Source: CAUJIW01 sp963205175 (GTDB lineage: Bacteria > Pseudomonadota > Alphaproteobacteria > Sphingomonadales > Sphingomonadaceae). From it: a stretch of DNA of 64,000 nucleotides. The translations under genes were made by a program, and so were the position numbers. The notes beneath the pieces were generated by a model. The model had not been told where the DNA came from and ran no database searches. It saw nothing but the letters and a program-made list of their open reading frames with translations. Position 1 is the stretch's first letter. Each line of letters starts with the position of its first letter. Location of the stretch: NCBI GenBank assembly GCA_041060555.1, contig JBEUDS010000018.1; one strand, 5' to 3'. Below are positions 1 to 8,189 of this stretch, piece after piece.

Positions 1-1
1 T

Positions 2-139
2 GCAAACTCCACCATAACGATGAACCCGGTGGCCACCAGCGACGCCGCATTCCGGGGTGGGGCATGCCCCACCCCGGAATACACCATCGCCTACACCGGA
101 AATTACACCACGAGCGCGGACGCTAACTCCTTGAACTGA
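2..139 (+). CDS. C-terminal end of an unrecognised gene entering from the left
   Basis: An open frame runs from the first bases to a TGA at 137-139, giving about 45 residues rich in Thr, Asn, Ala and Tyr. It crosses the 49-80 palindrome without a stop. The composition looks like coding sequence, for example a phage structural protein tail, but no family is recognised. Its start lies outside the window. The next open frame (127-345) overlaps its end in the -1 frame. Confidence 0.3.
   Translation, partial: ANSTITMNPVATSDAAFRGGACPTPEYTIAYTGNYTTSADANSLN
49..80. repeat. 32-bp perfect palindrome
   Basis: Bases 49-80 read the same on both strands. The left half-arm is ATTCCGGGGTGGGGCA and the centre is GCATGC, with no unpaired loop. 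The stem is GC-rich, and no T-run follows on either strand, so it is not a typical Rho-independent terminator. It lies inside the open frame ending at 139. It could be a late-gene hairpin or a protein-binding site of the element. Confidence 0.7.
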
Positions 140-345
140 AAGACCCAGACATCTGCGGCGGCTGCTATTGGGCATTCCCCGAATCTTATGACCACATTGC
201 GATGCAGCAGGTGCGGCGTCTCGAAGTGATTTGGCCGGACGGGGAAGCTGCAACCTTCGACGCGATCAAGGCTCGCCTGGCAGCAAGGGGCGAATCCATC
301 GACGCTGCAATCAAGCGTCTGCTGCTGACAGAACTAGATGACTAG
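127..345 (+). pseudogene. Start-less open frame, 72 codons
   Basis: The frame is open from just after a TAA at 124-126 to a TAG at 343-345. The deduced peptide looks coding (tryptophan- and charge-balanced, with an alpha-helical Lys/Arg/Ala-rich C-terminus), but there is no ATG, GTG or TTG near its beginning; the first ATG is at 202. It sits in the -1 frame relative to the gene ending at 139. Possible readings are a frameshifted gene remnant, a non-AUG start, or a short protein beginning at 202. No slippery heptamer is visible in the overlap. The frame converges tail to tail with the methylase on the other strand. Confidence 0.25.
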
Positions 346-1239
346 TTCGTGCTGGCGCGGGGCTTGCTCCCGTCCGACACGAATGGTCGTGAATTCGGCG
401 CGCAGGTCGGGGCTTAGGTAAAGGCTCTCGATTGTTTCGTCGGCTTTCCCGGAGAGGGTCGCTTGCGAGGAGCGACCCGTATGGATGAACGTCTGAGTCA
501 TGCCTAGGTGGTCGGGCAGCGGCGGACCATAGACCTTTTCTCCTGTGCTGCCGTCATAGCTTAACGCGACCGACAGGCCGCGAGCCAGAACCTGCTCAAG
601 TCCACCGACAAGCCTCTCTTGTGTCATTTGTTCCGCATAGCGCAGGTCACGCCCGATGCTTGTGCCCATGTATGGAGGGTCGAGGTAGATGAAATCGCCC
701 TCCACTGCATCGGCAATTGTGGCAGTCCAGTCGCCCGTCCTGACTACAGTGCGCCCTTTCAGCAACTCCGACGCGCCCATCATCGCGTTTCGCATTTTGT
801 CAGGACGCATCCCTAGGCGACGCTTATCCACCGACTGCGTGAAATGACCTTTGCGATTGAAGCGGACAGCGTTCTTAACGCACCGCGCCATCAGATACAG
901 AATGTCGATGGGGTCGCCCTGCTCATTGTAGCGAGCGCGAACCTCGTTGAAATAGCCGGGGCCAGCGTCAGCTTGTCCGTGCCAGACAGTCTCGTATCTC
1001 TCGGCAGCTCCAATGGGGTCAGAGATTATCAGTTCCCATAATGCGGTGAGGCTGGCGAGTGAATCACCGAGAATAATTTGTTCGGGATCGCGATAACGAG
1101 CTGCCCAGATGCTCATGGCAGCGGACCCGGCGAACGGTTCATACCAAGTGCCAACCTTCATCGGCACGACGGTCCCTATGGCGTCCGCAAGACGCCGCTT
1201 GCTGCCCTGATACGGAATGGGGTGCGGCAGCTTCTGCAT
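334..1239 (-). CDS. D12-class DNA adenine N6-methyltransferase (Dam family), phage type
   Basis: The 301-residue protein should methylate adenine N6 in a short DNA target using S-adenosylmethionine. The N-terminus has the family entry motif PYQGSKR (residues 9-15), followed by the SAM-binding region EPFAGSAA (about 34-41), and the catalytic DPPY at 187-190 in the context FIYLDPPY. Length and motif order fit MethyltransfD12 (PF02086). The start is supported by AAAGGAAAACG just upstream of the ATG. No restriction endonuclease or mutH lies next to it, so it looks like a solitary phage-encoded methylase, used to protect phage DNA or mark the host genome. The target sequence cannot be read from the protein. 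Confidence 0.88.
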   Translation of the reverse strand: MQKLPHPIPYQGSKRRLADAIGTVVPMKVGTWYEPFAGSAAMSIWAARYRDPEQIILGDSLASLTALWELIISDPIGAAERYETVWHGQADAGPGYFNEVRARYNEQGDPIDILYLMARCVKNAVRFNRKGHFTQSVDKRRLGMRPDKMRNAMMGASELLKGRTVVRTGDWTATIADAVEGDFIYLDPPYMGTSIGRDLRYAEQMTQERLVGGLEQVLARGLSVALSYDGSTGEKVYGPPLPDHLGMTQTFIHTGRSSQATLSGKADETIESLYLSPDLRAEFTTIRVGREQAPRQHELVI

Positions 1240-1304
1240 CGTTTTCCTTTGCGATCAAAACAAGAACGTGGTTAGCAGCGGGCTAGCTCATTGGCAACGA
1301 CCAG

Positions 1305-1502
1305 TCAGTGCATCGAGTAAAAACCGCGCTCGGTCAAAAAGGCCGGCTCCGCGACCTGCGCCACCCGAATTGCCAGCATACCCTTAGGGGCGGTTCGTGG
1401 CGCTCGAATCTGTGTGACCACAGGCAGTTGCGCGTCGGTGCGTAGCTGCTGGCGAAGCGCGGTTGCCTCGCCGCGCAACCTTACAACGCCCTTACACAGC
1501 AT
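1305..1502 (-). CDS. Hypothetical 65-residue protein of the element
   Basis: A small Arg-rich open frame (Met at 1502) lies between the methylase and tRNA-Lys, in the same direction as both. The peptide has alternating basic and hydrophobic residues and ends in ERGFYSMH. No domain is recognised and no strong ribosome-binding site precedes the ATG. The frame is open further upstream toward the tRNA, so it may be a fragment of a longer element gene truncated by integration. The call rests on composition and position only. Confidence 0.25.
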   Translation of the reverse strand: MLCKGVVRLRGEATALRQQLRTDAQLPVVTQIRAPRTAPKGMLAIRVAQVAEPAFLTERGFYSMH

Positions 1503-1564
1503 TCGCACCGTAATGTAAGAGTGCTTGCCGTGCGGCGTAAGCGGCTGTTTTAATTGGTAGAATG

Positions 1565-1640
<76 letters not shown>

Positions 1641-1708
1641 ACGTCGCCGAAGCGGAGAGCGGCGGATACACGAGGTGGCGGCGTCTGTCCAGCCCCCTGG
1701 TGCAGCTT

Positions 1709-2839
1709 TCACGAATAATTTGGTCCTTCCTCGATCAGCGTCCGGTCGCGGCTCAGCGAACAGGCGAACAGCAGGCCGAACGCCATCAGCACCGTCATCA
1801 TCGCCGAACCGCCGTAGGAGATCAGCGGCAGGGGAATGCCCACCACCGGCGCCAGCCCCATCACCATCATCAGATTGATGCAGACATAAAGGAAGATGGT
1901 GATGGTGAGCCCGCCGGCCAGCAGCCGGCCGAACTGCGAGCGTCCGGTCAGTGCCACCCACAGCCCCCAGCCGATGAGCACGGCATAGCAGGCCAGTACG
2001 AACAGGCCGCCCAGCAGTCCCCATTCCTCCGACATCATGGCGAAGATGAAGTCGGTGTGCATTTCCGGCAGGAAGTTGAGATGGCTCTGGGTGCCCTCCA
2101 GGAAGCCCTTGCCGGTGATGCCGCCCGAGCCGATGGCGATCTTCGACTGGGTGATGTGATAGCCGGCTCCCAGCGGGTCGTTCTCCGGGTTGAGGAAGAT
2201 GTCGACACGCCGCCGCTGATAGTCGTGCATGAGTTGCCAGGCGATCGGCAGGCTGCCGGCGAAGGCCACGGCACCGCCCACGAACAGCCAGCCATTGAGC
2301 CCGGCCAGGAACATGATCCCCACCGCGCCGGCGGTGATCAGCGTCGCCGTGCCGAGGTCAGGTTGCAGCATCACCAGTCCTGCCGGCACGGCGGTCATCA
2401 CGACCGGCGGGATCATCCGGTAGGGGTTGGTGACATAGACGCGCGGCAGGAAGTGGTAGTACCGCGCCAGTGCCAGCACCAGCGTCAGTTTCATGAACTC
2501 GGATGGCTGCAACCGGATGATGCCGAGGTCCACCCAGCGCTGGCTGCCGCCGGCGACGGCGCCCAGCAGCTCCACCACCAGCAGCAACCCGACCACGACG
2601 GCGTAGGCCGGATAGGCGATGCGAAGCCAGAATTTGAGGTCAACGCTGGCAATGGCCAGCATCAGGCCGAGCAGTACGACGAAGCGCAGACCCTGGCGCA
2701 TGGCGAAGGGCTGAAAACTGCCGCCACCGCCCGCTGCCGAATAGAGCACCGCGATGCCGAAGCCGCCCAGCACGGCAATGGTGAGGACGATCCACCAGTT
2801 CAGGCGGCGCAGCTTGTCGGGGATGGTCGGCGCGTGCAT
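1709..2839 (-). CDS. rodA: Rod-shape SEDS peptidoglycan glycosyltransferase RodA
   Basis: RodA is the inner-membrane SEDS polymerase that extends glycan strands of lateral wall peptidoglycan together with its partner transpeptidase PBP2. The 376-residue protein has about ten hydrophobic segments. It shows family signatures: QPDLGTATLI in the middle, LPEMHTDFIFA (its Asp corresponds to the proposed catalytic residue of RodA) and the C-terminal PLISYGGSAMM. It is the last gene of mreB-mreC-mreD-mrdA-rodA, separated from mrdA by 4 bp, so co-translation is likely. Length matches E. coli RodA. Confidence 0.97.
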   Translation of the reverse strand: MHAPTIPDKLRRLNWWIVLTIAVLGGFGIAVLYSAAGGGGSFQPFAMRQGLRFVVLLGLMLAIASVDLKFWLRIAYPAYAVVVGLLLVVELLGAVAGGSQRWVDLGIIRLQPSEFMKLTLVLALARYYHFLPRVYVTNPYRMIPPVVMTAVPAGLVMLQPDLGTATLITAGAVGIMFLAGLNGWLFVGGAVAFAGSLPIAWQLMHDYQRRRVDIFLNPENDPLGAGYHITQSKIAIGSGGITGKGFLEGTQSHLNFLPEMHTDFIFAMMSEEWGLLGGLFVLACYAVLIGWGLWVALTGRSQFGRLLAGGLTITIFLYVCINLMMVMGLAPVVGIPLPLISYGGSAMMTVLMAFGLLFACSLSRDRTLIEEGPNYS

Positions 2840-2843
2840 CGGC

Positions 2844-4838
2844 TCAGTCTCCGGTCGCCGGCGTATCCGGCGGCGCGCTTGATGCCGCCACCGGATCGGG
2901 GCTCACGGCGGTGCCGGGGCTCTCCGGCAACGGCGCGGTGGCGGGGGCATCGGCCGGCGTGCCGGCGGGGCTGGCGGCCTCGTCTGTGTTCCCGGCGGCG
3001 GGCTGTGTGGCGGCGGTCGACGGTGTGCGGTAGTCACCCCGGGCGATGTCCTGCTTGAACAGGAAGGACAGGATGTCGCGGGCCACGGGCGCCGCCGCCT
3101 TGCTGCCCGAGCCGCCATGATCGATCACCACCGCGCAGGCATAGCGGGGGCGGTCCACCGGCGCGAAGGAGACAAACAGCGCATGGTCGCGTTCGCGCCA
3201 CGGCAGGCTGTCGTTGCTGCGGACCCCGCCCCGCCGTTCGGCCATGGTGATGCGGCGCACCTGGGCGGTGCCGGTCTTGCCGGCCATGGCAAGGCCTGGC
3301 AGACGCAGGCGGGCGCCGATGGCGGTGCCGCGGCTGGAGTTGACCACATCGCTCATCGCCTGACGCACCAGGGCCAGGTGCTCGGCGGGGACGTCCAGCA
3401 GCGGTGCGGGCCTGACATCCTTGCGCAGCAGGCGTGGCACCACCGCGCGGCCGCTCGCCAGGCGCGCGGACATCACCGCCAGCTGCAGCGGCGTCACCTG
3501 GAGATAGCCCTGCCCGATGGAGGCGTTGAGTGTTTCGCCCGGCAGCCACTTCTTGCCATGGCGTTTCAGTTTCCACGCCGGATCGGGGACGAGGCCCCGT
3601 TTCTGGGAGGGTACCGGCAGGTCGTAACGTTCGCCAAGCCCGAACTTGCGCGCCATGTCGGCGATCGCCTGAATGCCGATACGTCGCCCGAGATCGTAGA
3701 AATAGACGTCGCAGCTCTGGAAGATGCCGCTGTGCATGTTGACGAAGCCGTGGCCGCGCCGCTCCCAGCAGTGGAAATAATGGCTGCCGAGTCGATAGCG
3801 GCCGCTGCAGCTGATGCCCTCCTCCGGCGTCACGCCGCTGGCCAGACCGGCGAGAGCGGTCAGCATCTTGAAGGTGGACCCCGGCGGGTAGACTCCCTGG
3901 AAGGGCTTATTGAGCAGCGGATGCATCTCGTCGCCGAGCAGCGCCTTCCACTCACGGGTCTTGATACCGGCGGAAAAACTGTTGGGGTCGAAGGCCGGTG
4001 TCGAACAGAGTGCGAGGATCTCGCCAGTTTCGACGTCCATGACAATGGCCGAGCCCGCCTCGCCCTGAAGCCGCCAGGCGGTGAAGACCTGGAGTTCGCG
4101 GTCCAGTGTCAGCTCGATGGTGTCGCCCGGGGTGTCCTGCGTACGGCCCAGCGTGCGTACCACCCGGCCCCGCGCGTTGACCTCCACCTTGTCGGCGCCG
4201 GCGCGACCGCGCAGCCGGGTGTCGAAAATCTCCTCGATTCCGCCCTTGCCAACCTTGAAGCCTGGCAGACGCAGCATCGGGTCCGGGTCGGCGTCCACCG
4301 TCTCCGCCGACGGTGACCCCACATAGCCCAGCACATGGGCCACCGCCGGGCCGTCGGGGTAGTAGCGGGTATAGCCCTGGATCGGCTGAAGGCCGGCCAG
4401 CTGCGGCATGTTCACGTTGAGCGCGGAGAAGGCCTGCCAGTCGATGTCGCGCGCGACCTCAACCGGCATGAAGCCCGGCACCCGGCGGACCATCTTGCGC
4501 ACCGTGTCGCGGTCCTCCTCGGTGAGGGGGAAATGCCGGGCGATGGCGTCCAGCGTCGCTTCCAGATCCTTCACCTGCTCCGGTACCAGCGCCAGCCGGT
4601 AGTCCTGACGGTTGAGCGCCAACGGATAGCCGCGACGGTCGACGATCAGGCCGCGCCGGGGCAGGATGGGCCGGATCGAGACGCGGTTGTCCTCGGCCAG
4701 CAGCTTGTAGTGTTCGTTCTGGAACACCGACAGATAGGCTGCGCGTCCGGCGAGCACCGTGAACAGCGTGGCCTGTCCGGCGCCGACCAGCAGGGCGCGG
4801 CGGGTGAACAGGTGCTGGCGATCGGCCTCGGTTTCCAT
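2844..4838 (-). CDS. mrdA: Penicillin-binding protein 2 (transpeptidase, elongasome)
   Basis: PBP2 crosslinks lateral-wall peptidoglycan with RodA as polymerase. The 664-residue protein has a short cytoplasmic tail, one membrane segment near residues 15-35, a dimerisation/pedestal domain, and a transpeptidase domain with the three active-site motifs STFK (321-324, Ser nucleophile), SCD (375-377) and KTGT (521-524). After the catalytic domain a Pro/Ala/Thr-rich low-complexity tail of about 60 residues extends the protein beyond the usual E. coli length of 633. It follows mreD and precedes rodA in the rod-shape operon. Confidence 0.97.
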   Translation of the reverse strand: METEADRQHLFTRRALLVGAGQATLFTVLAGRAAYLSVFQNEHYKLLAEDNRVSIRPILPRRGLIVDRRGYPLALNRQDYRLALVPEQVKDLEATLDAIARHFPLTEEDRDTVRKMVRRVPGFMPVEVARDIDWQAFSALNVNMPQLAGLQPIQGYTRYYPDGPAVAHVLGYVGSPSAETVDADPDPMLRLPGFKVGKGGIEEIFDTRLRGRAGADKVEVNARGRVVRTLGRTQDTPGDTIELTLDRELQVFTAWRLQGEAGSAIVMDVETGEILALCSTPAFDPNSFSAGIKTREWKALLGDEMHPLLNKPFQGVYPPGSTFKMLTALAGLASGVTPEEGISCSGRYRLGSHYFHCWERRGHGFVNMHSGIFQSCDVYFYDLGRRIGIQAIADMARKFGLGERYDLPVPSQKRGLVPDPAWKLKRHGKKWLPGETLNASIGQGYLQVTPLQLAVMSARLASGRAVVPRLLRKDVRPAPLLDVPAEHLALVRQAMSDVVNSSRGTAIGARLRLPGLAMAGKTGTAQVRRITMAERRGGVRSNDSLPWRERDHALFVSFAPVDRPRYACAVVIDHGGSGSKAAAPVARDILSFLFKQDIARGDYRTPSTAATQPAAGNTDEAASPAGTPADAPATAPLPESPGTAVSPDPVAASSAPPDTPATGD

Positions 4839-4860
4839 TGGCGTGACAGTGCCCGCCCTC

Positions 4861-5391
4861 TTACCACTTGTCCACGAGGCGCGTCTGCGCCAGCGCGCAC
4901 AGCCGGGTCATCAGGGGCCAGGCCGCCAGGGTGGTCGCTGCCTGCACGAGGAAGGGCGTCAGGCCGATGCGTGGCTCGAAGGGAAGCAGCAGGGTCCAGG
5001 TCATGACCTGGAACAGCAGGATCACCGGTGCCGCCACCGCAAGGCCGAAGATGTACGGCCGCGCGAGGAAGGCGGTGATCTGGCTGCCCAGCCCGGCACG
5101 GACCAGCACGAACAGCAGGGCGTTGAGGCCCAGCGGCATGCCGAGCACGATGTCCACCGCCAGCCCGATCAGGAAGGCGGCCCAGGCCGGCAGCAGGTTC
5201 GGCCGGTGTGTTGACCAGTAATACACGCCCAGCAGCGGCAGGTGCGGCAGGGTGGGGCCGGGCAGGAATACCGGCAGTACCATGATCAGCATGCTGCCCA
5301 GGATCAGCAGCGCCGGAATCGCCGTCCGCCAGGCTGACAGCAGCAGTGCCAGCCGCTCCTCGCGGGTCATCAGCACCCAGGGCTGGGTCAT
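4861..5391 (-). CDS. mreD: Rod shape-determining membrane protein MreD
   Basis: This small integral membrane protein (176 residues, about five hydrophobic segments) belongs to the elongasome and links MreC to the cell-wall synthases. Assignment rests on size, hydrophobicity profile, the segment GLAVDIVLGMPLGLNALLF typical of MreD, and its place between mreC and mrdA. Its start overlaps the mreC stop by 4 bp (5388-5391), indicating translational coupling. MreD is poorly conserved, so context matters more than any single motif. Confidence 0.92.
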   Translation of the reverse strand: MTQPWVLMTREERLALLLSAWRTAIPALLILGSMLIMVLPVFLPGPTLPHLPLLGVYYWSTHRPNLLPAWAAFLIGLAVDIVLGMPLGLNALLFVLVRAGLGSQITAFLARPYIFGLAVAAPVILLFQVMTWTLLLPFEPRIGLTPFLVQAATTLAAWPLMTRLCALAQTRLVDKW

Positions 5392-6302
5392 GGGGCGGTG
5401 CTCCCGTCTTGCGCGGGGGCGGCGGGAAGCGCCGGCGCGAGGCCTGGCGAGGGTGCCGGGGGCTGCAGGGCTTCCGGCACGAAGGGGCGCAGGATGACCA
5501 CGAAATCCAGGCCGCCGGGGTTGGCGAGGGGACGTGCCCGGGGCTCGGCGCCCTGCGGCGTGGTGACGAGGGCAACCGGAATCCCTGGCGGGAAGGTGCC
5601 GCCATCACCGGAGGTGACAAGGCGGTCACCCTGCCGCAGCGGCCGGCCAGGGGACAGGAATTCCAGCAGCAGTTCCGGTTCATTGAGTCCGGTGGCGATG
5701 GCGGTGCGGCTGGTGCCTTCCACGCGTACCGGCACCCGGCTGGCAAGATCGGTGAGCAGGAGCACGCGCGCCGATACCTGGCCGACATCAACCACCTGTC
5801 CGACCAGGCCATCGGCGTCCCGGACCGGCTGGCCACGCGCCACGCCCTCGCGGGCGCCGAGCAGGACAATGGCACTGCGTACGTAGGAGCCGGCGGTCGA
5901 GCCGACGATGCGCGCCGTTCCCACCGTCTGCTGGCCGGGCTCGACGATCCGCAGCAGCTGCTTCAGACGGGCGTTCTCGGCGACGACGGTACGGTAGCGG
6001 CTTTCAATGGCCTGCGCGCGCCGCAGCCGCTTTTCCAGCTCGGCGTTGCGGCGATGTACGAAGAAATAGCGCTGGACCTCGGTGACGCCCTGGCGAACCC
6101 ACTCCACCGGCGCGCGCAACACGCTGAGCGCCGGGGCGATACCATCCAGGGCCACGCCCGACATCATGGCGGGCGGGATCGAGCGGTTGGCGATCAGCAT
6201 CAGGCTGCCCAGCAGCACGAGAAAGATGACCATCCCGCGACCGATCAGCCAGCGCCAGCGGGCGCGGGGATAGGGGGGCGTGGTGGCGGGCGGCAGCGGC
6301 AT
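5388..6302 (-). CDS. mreC: Rod shape-determining protein MreC
   Basis: MreC is a bitopic inner-membrane protein whose periplasmic part assembles into filaments and activates PBP2/RodA. The 304-residue product has a basic N-terminus, one membrane segment at about 23-43, a coiled-coil stretch at about 70-115 (RRNAELEKRLRRAQAIESR), and a beta-rich C-terminal domain (about 120-275) including GLVGQVVDVG. A Pro/Ala-rich tail closes the protein. It sits directly after mreB and overlaps mreD by 4 bp. Confidence 0.95.
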   Translation of the reverse strand: MPLPPATTPPYPRARWRWLIGRGMVIFLVLLGSLMLIANRSIPPAMMSGVALDGIAPALSVLRAPVEWVRQGVTEVQRYFFVHRRNAELEKRLRRAQAIESRYRTVVAENARLKQLLRIVEPGQQTVGTARIVGSTAGSYVRSAIVLLGAREGVARGQPVRDADGLVGQVVDVGQVSARVLLLTDLASRVPVRVEGTSRTAIATGLNEPELLLEFLSPGRPLRQGDRLVTSGDGGTFPPGIPVALVTTPQGAEPRARPLANPGGLDFVVILRPFVPEALQPPAPSPGLAPALPAAPAQDGSTAP

Positions 6303-6383
6303 CCCGCGATCCTCATCTGCGACTGTGGCGGCCCTGGAACGTCAATCCCGTCAAGCCGGCCCGGGGGCCAGTACCGGGCAGGC

Positions 6384-7430
6384 TCAGTAGGCGGTCGTCA
6401 GCACGCCGCGATACATGGGGTCTTCCAGCGCGCGTCCGGTCCCCAGGGCGACGCAGCTCAGCGGCTCCTCGGCAACGGAGACCGGCAGGCCGGTCGCCTC
6501 GCGCAGCACCCGGTCGATGTCGCCCAGCAGGGCGCCGCCGCCGGTGAGCACGATGCCCTTGTCGACGATGTCGGCGGCCAGTTCCGGCGCGGTGTTCTCC
6601 AGCGCCACCTTGACCCCCTCGACGATCGCCGACACCGGTTCCGATAGCGCTTCCGCCACCTGGGCCTGGTTGATGATGATTTCCTTGGGCACGCCGTTCA
6701 TCAGGTCGCGGCCCTTGATCTCCAGCGTCGCGCCGGTGCCGTCGGCGGGCGGGTAGGCGGTGCCGATTTCCTTCTTGATCCGCTCGGCGGTCGATTCGCC
6801 GATCAGCAGGTTATGGTTGCGGCGGACATAGTTGATGATCGCCTCGTCCATCTTGTCGCCGCCGACGCGCACCGAGCTGGCGAACGCGATGCCGCGCAGG
6901 CTGAGCACCGCGACCTCGGTGGTGCCGCCGCCGATGTCGACGACCATCGAGCCGGTCGGCTCGGTCACCGGCAGGCCGGCGCCGATTGCCGCCGCCATCG
7001 GTTCCTCGATCAGGTAGACCTGGCTGGCGCCGGCGTTGTTGGCGGCATCGCGGATGGCGCGGCGTTCCACCGACGTCGAGCCCGACGGCACGCAGATGAC
7101 GATTTCCGGGCTGGCGAACGAGCGCCGGTTATGCACCTTGCGGATGAAATGCTTGATCATTTCCTCCGCGACATAAATGTCTGCGATCACGCCGTCGCGC
7201 AGCGGGCGAATGGCCTCGATGTTGCCCGGCGTGCGGCCCATCATCAGCTTCGCCTCGTTGCCCACCGCCAGCACCTGCTTGCGGCCGTTCTCGTTCTTGA
7301 TGGCGACCACCGACGGCTCATTGAGCACGATGCCGCGACCGCGCACATAGACCAGCGTGTTGGCCGTGCCGAGGTCGATCGCCATGTCCGACGAAAGGAA
7401 GTTGAGAAAGCGGCTGAACATCCCTGCCAT
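6384..7430 (-). CDS. mreB: Rod shape-determining actin-like protein MreB
   Basis: MreB forms membrane-attached filaments that orient lateral wall synthesis. The 348-residue protein has the actin-fold phosphate-binding motif DLGTANTLVY near the N-terminus, DIGGGTTEVAV in the middle, GGDKMDEAI, and TGGGALLG near the C-terminus. The preferred start is the ATG at 7430 (Met-Ala-Gly-Met-Phe-Ser); the second ATG at 7421 (Met-Phe-Ser-Arg-Phe) is equally compatible with the family. The frame stays open far upstream, but that part is not MreB-like. This is the first gene of the five-gene operon. Confidence 0.97.
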   Translation of the reverse strand: MAGMFSRFLNFLSSDMAIDLGTANTLVYVRGRGIVLNEPSVVAIKNENGRKQVLAVGNEAKLMMGRTPGNIEAIRPLRDGVIADIYVAEEMIKHFIRKVHNRRSFASPEIVICVPSGSTSVERRAIRDAANNAGASQVYLIEEPMAAAIGAGLPVTEPTGSMVVDIGGGTTEVAVLSLRGIAFASSVRVGGDKMDEAIINYVRRNHNLLIGESTAERIKKEIGTAYPPADGTGATLEIKGRDLMNGVPKEIIINQAQVAEALSEPVSAIVEGVKVALENTAPELAADIVDKGIVLTGGGALLGDIDRVLREATGLPVSVAEEPLSCVALGTGRALEDPMYRGVLTTAY

Positions 7431-7744
7431 GCATTGCGTCCGTTTATCGAGGGGCCGGTCGGCTGAGTGAATGGGAGCGCGCCCGAATCGGGCGCTTTCG
7501 GCCGCGCACAATGGCGAGTCCGGCAAGGCCCGCCAAGAGGAATCTGCACCCTGGGCGGGCAGCGGGACGCGACGGGGCGACCAGGCGCGGGCGAGGGGGA
7601 GAGACAGGAGCGATGAAAACAGGGGGATGAAAATTGTCCGGCGCGGTGCCGATCCCAGGGAGGGGGGATTGGAATCAACACCGCGCCGGTAGAGCGAACG
7701 GGCTTGCATGGTAGACCGCTGAGGGGCTGGTGCGGTCGCTATGC
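7431..7744. other. Leader/promoter region of the mre operon
   Basis: About 310 bp between the small gene at 7745-7951 and mreB. It is GC-rich. The only clear structure is a 7-bp hairpin at 7479-7495 (GCGCCCG, loop AAT, CGGGCGC). No gene-like frame with a ribosome-binding site is apparent. It presumably holds the mre promoter and 5' untranslated region, but I cannot pick a promoter with confidence. Confidence 0.4.
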
Positions 7745-7951
7745 TCAGGTGCCCGGACGCCGATCGCTGTCTTTCACTACGCTGGCGACCCGATCGATCC
7801 CTCGGAGAAACTGGCCGAGGCCCATCTGCTGGACTTCCCGCATCAGACGGGCGAGGCGGGCGTGGACAACCGGAGCGGGGATGACGCGGGAAAGCTGGGG
7901 GGAGGCTTTCGGCGCGTGGATCGCTGCCTGCTGGACACTGGCCGTAACCAT
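7745..7951 (-). CDS. Hypothetical 68-residue protein upstream of mreB
   Basis: The ATG at 7951 is preceded by AGAAAGG at good spacing. The protein has an Ala/Gln/Pro N-terminal third and then an amphipathic helical region with regularly spaced Leu, Val, Met and Arg (VVHARLARLMREVQQMGLGQ). No signal peptide or membrane segment is seen and no family is recognised. It points toward mreB with about 310 bp between, so it may be a separate unit in the mutL-mreB gap. The case rests on the ribosome-binding site and the helix-like composition. Confidence 0.4.
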   Translation of the reverse strand: MVTASVQQAAIHAPKASPQLSRVIPAPVVHARLARLMREVQQMGLGQFLRGIDRVASVVKDSDRRPGT

Positions 7952-8028
7952 CTGACTGGACCTTTCTGGACCGGGATCGATCAAGCGCGACGCAACAATC
8001 TGGAAGCCACTCGAACAATGAGGTCATT

Positions 8029-8043
8029 ATTGCTATTAGCAAT
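8029..8043. promoter_or_regulatory. Inverted repeat in the AT-rich mutL upstream gap
   Basis: ATTGCT-ATT-AGCAAT is a perfect 6-bp inverted repeat in the only AT-rich patch between the small gene at 7745-7951 and mutL. It lies about 145 bp before the mutL ATG and about 80 bp before the minus-strand small gene. It could be an operator for either, or a weak hairpin; no regulator is identified. Confidence 0.3.
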
Positions 8044-8189
8044 TAAAGAAAAGTGAAGAGTGCAGCCGCGGGCTGTGCGACCTTCGTCGTAATGCTGCCC
8101 GCACATGCCAGCCGGCACCTGCCACCATGCGCACCGCCGGTGCCACTGGCGGCTTTCCACGCCGGATGCCCCGCGTCTATGGTGCGGTC

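Larger units (their letters stand above)
1..1564. mobile_element. End of a prophage or integrative element abutting tRNA-Lys
   Basis: The stretch between the window start and the 3' end of tRNA-Lys carries a phage-type D12 adenine methylase, fragments of unrecognised genes and a long perfect palindrome, and it looks less GC-rich than the core genes that begin at 1709. Integrases commonly use tRNA 3' ends as attachment sites, and here the foreign-looking DNA lies exactly on the 3' side of the tRNA. No integrase is seen inside the window, so the other end of the element, if there is one, lies to the left. The element call is inference; the tRNA/methylase adjacency is seen directly. Confidence 0.45.

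Noticed and set aside
1280..1294. tRNA-like D-arm fragment (GGGCTAGCTCATTGG)
   Set aside because: No anticodon or T-arm follows, so it is a chance match.
1700..3058. Long plus-strand open frame opposite rodA and mrdA
   Set aside because: It is the shadow of two certain genes in a GC-rich genome; its product is low-complexity Gln/His/Arg-rich with no domain or translation signal.
7431..8042. N-terminal extension that would make MreB 552 residues long
   Set aside because: The extension is Arg/Pro/Ser-rich and unlike MreB, which is about 345 residues in all relatives. The conserved start at 7421-7430 is preferred.
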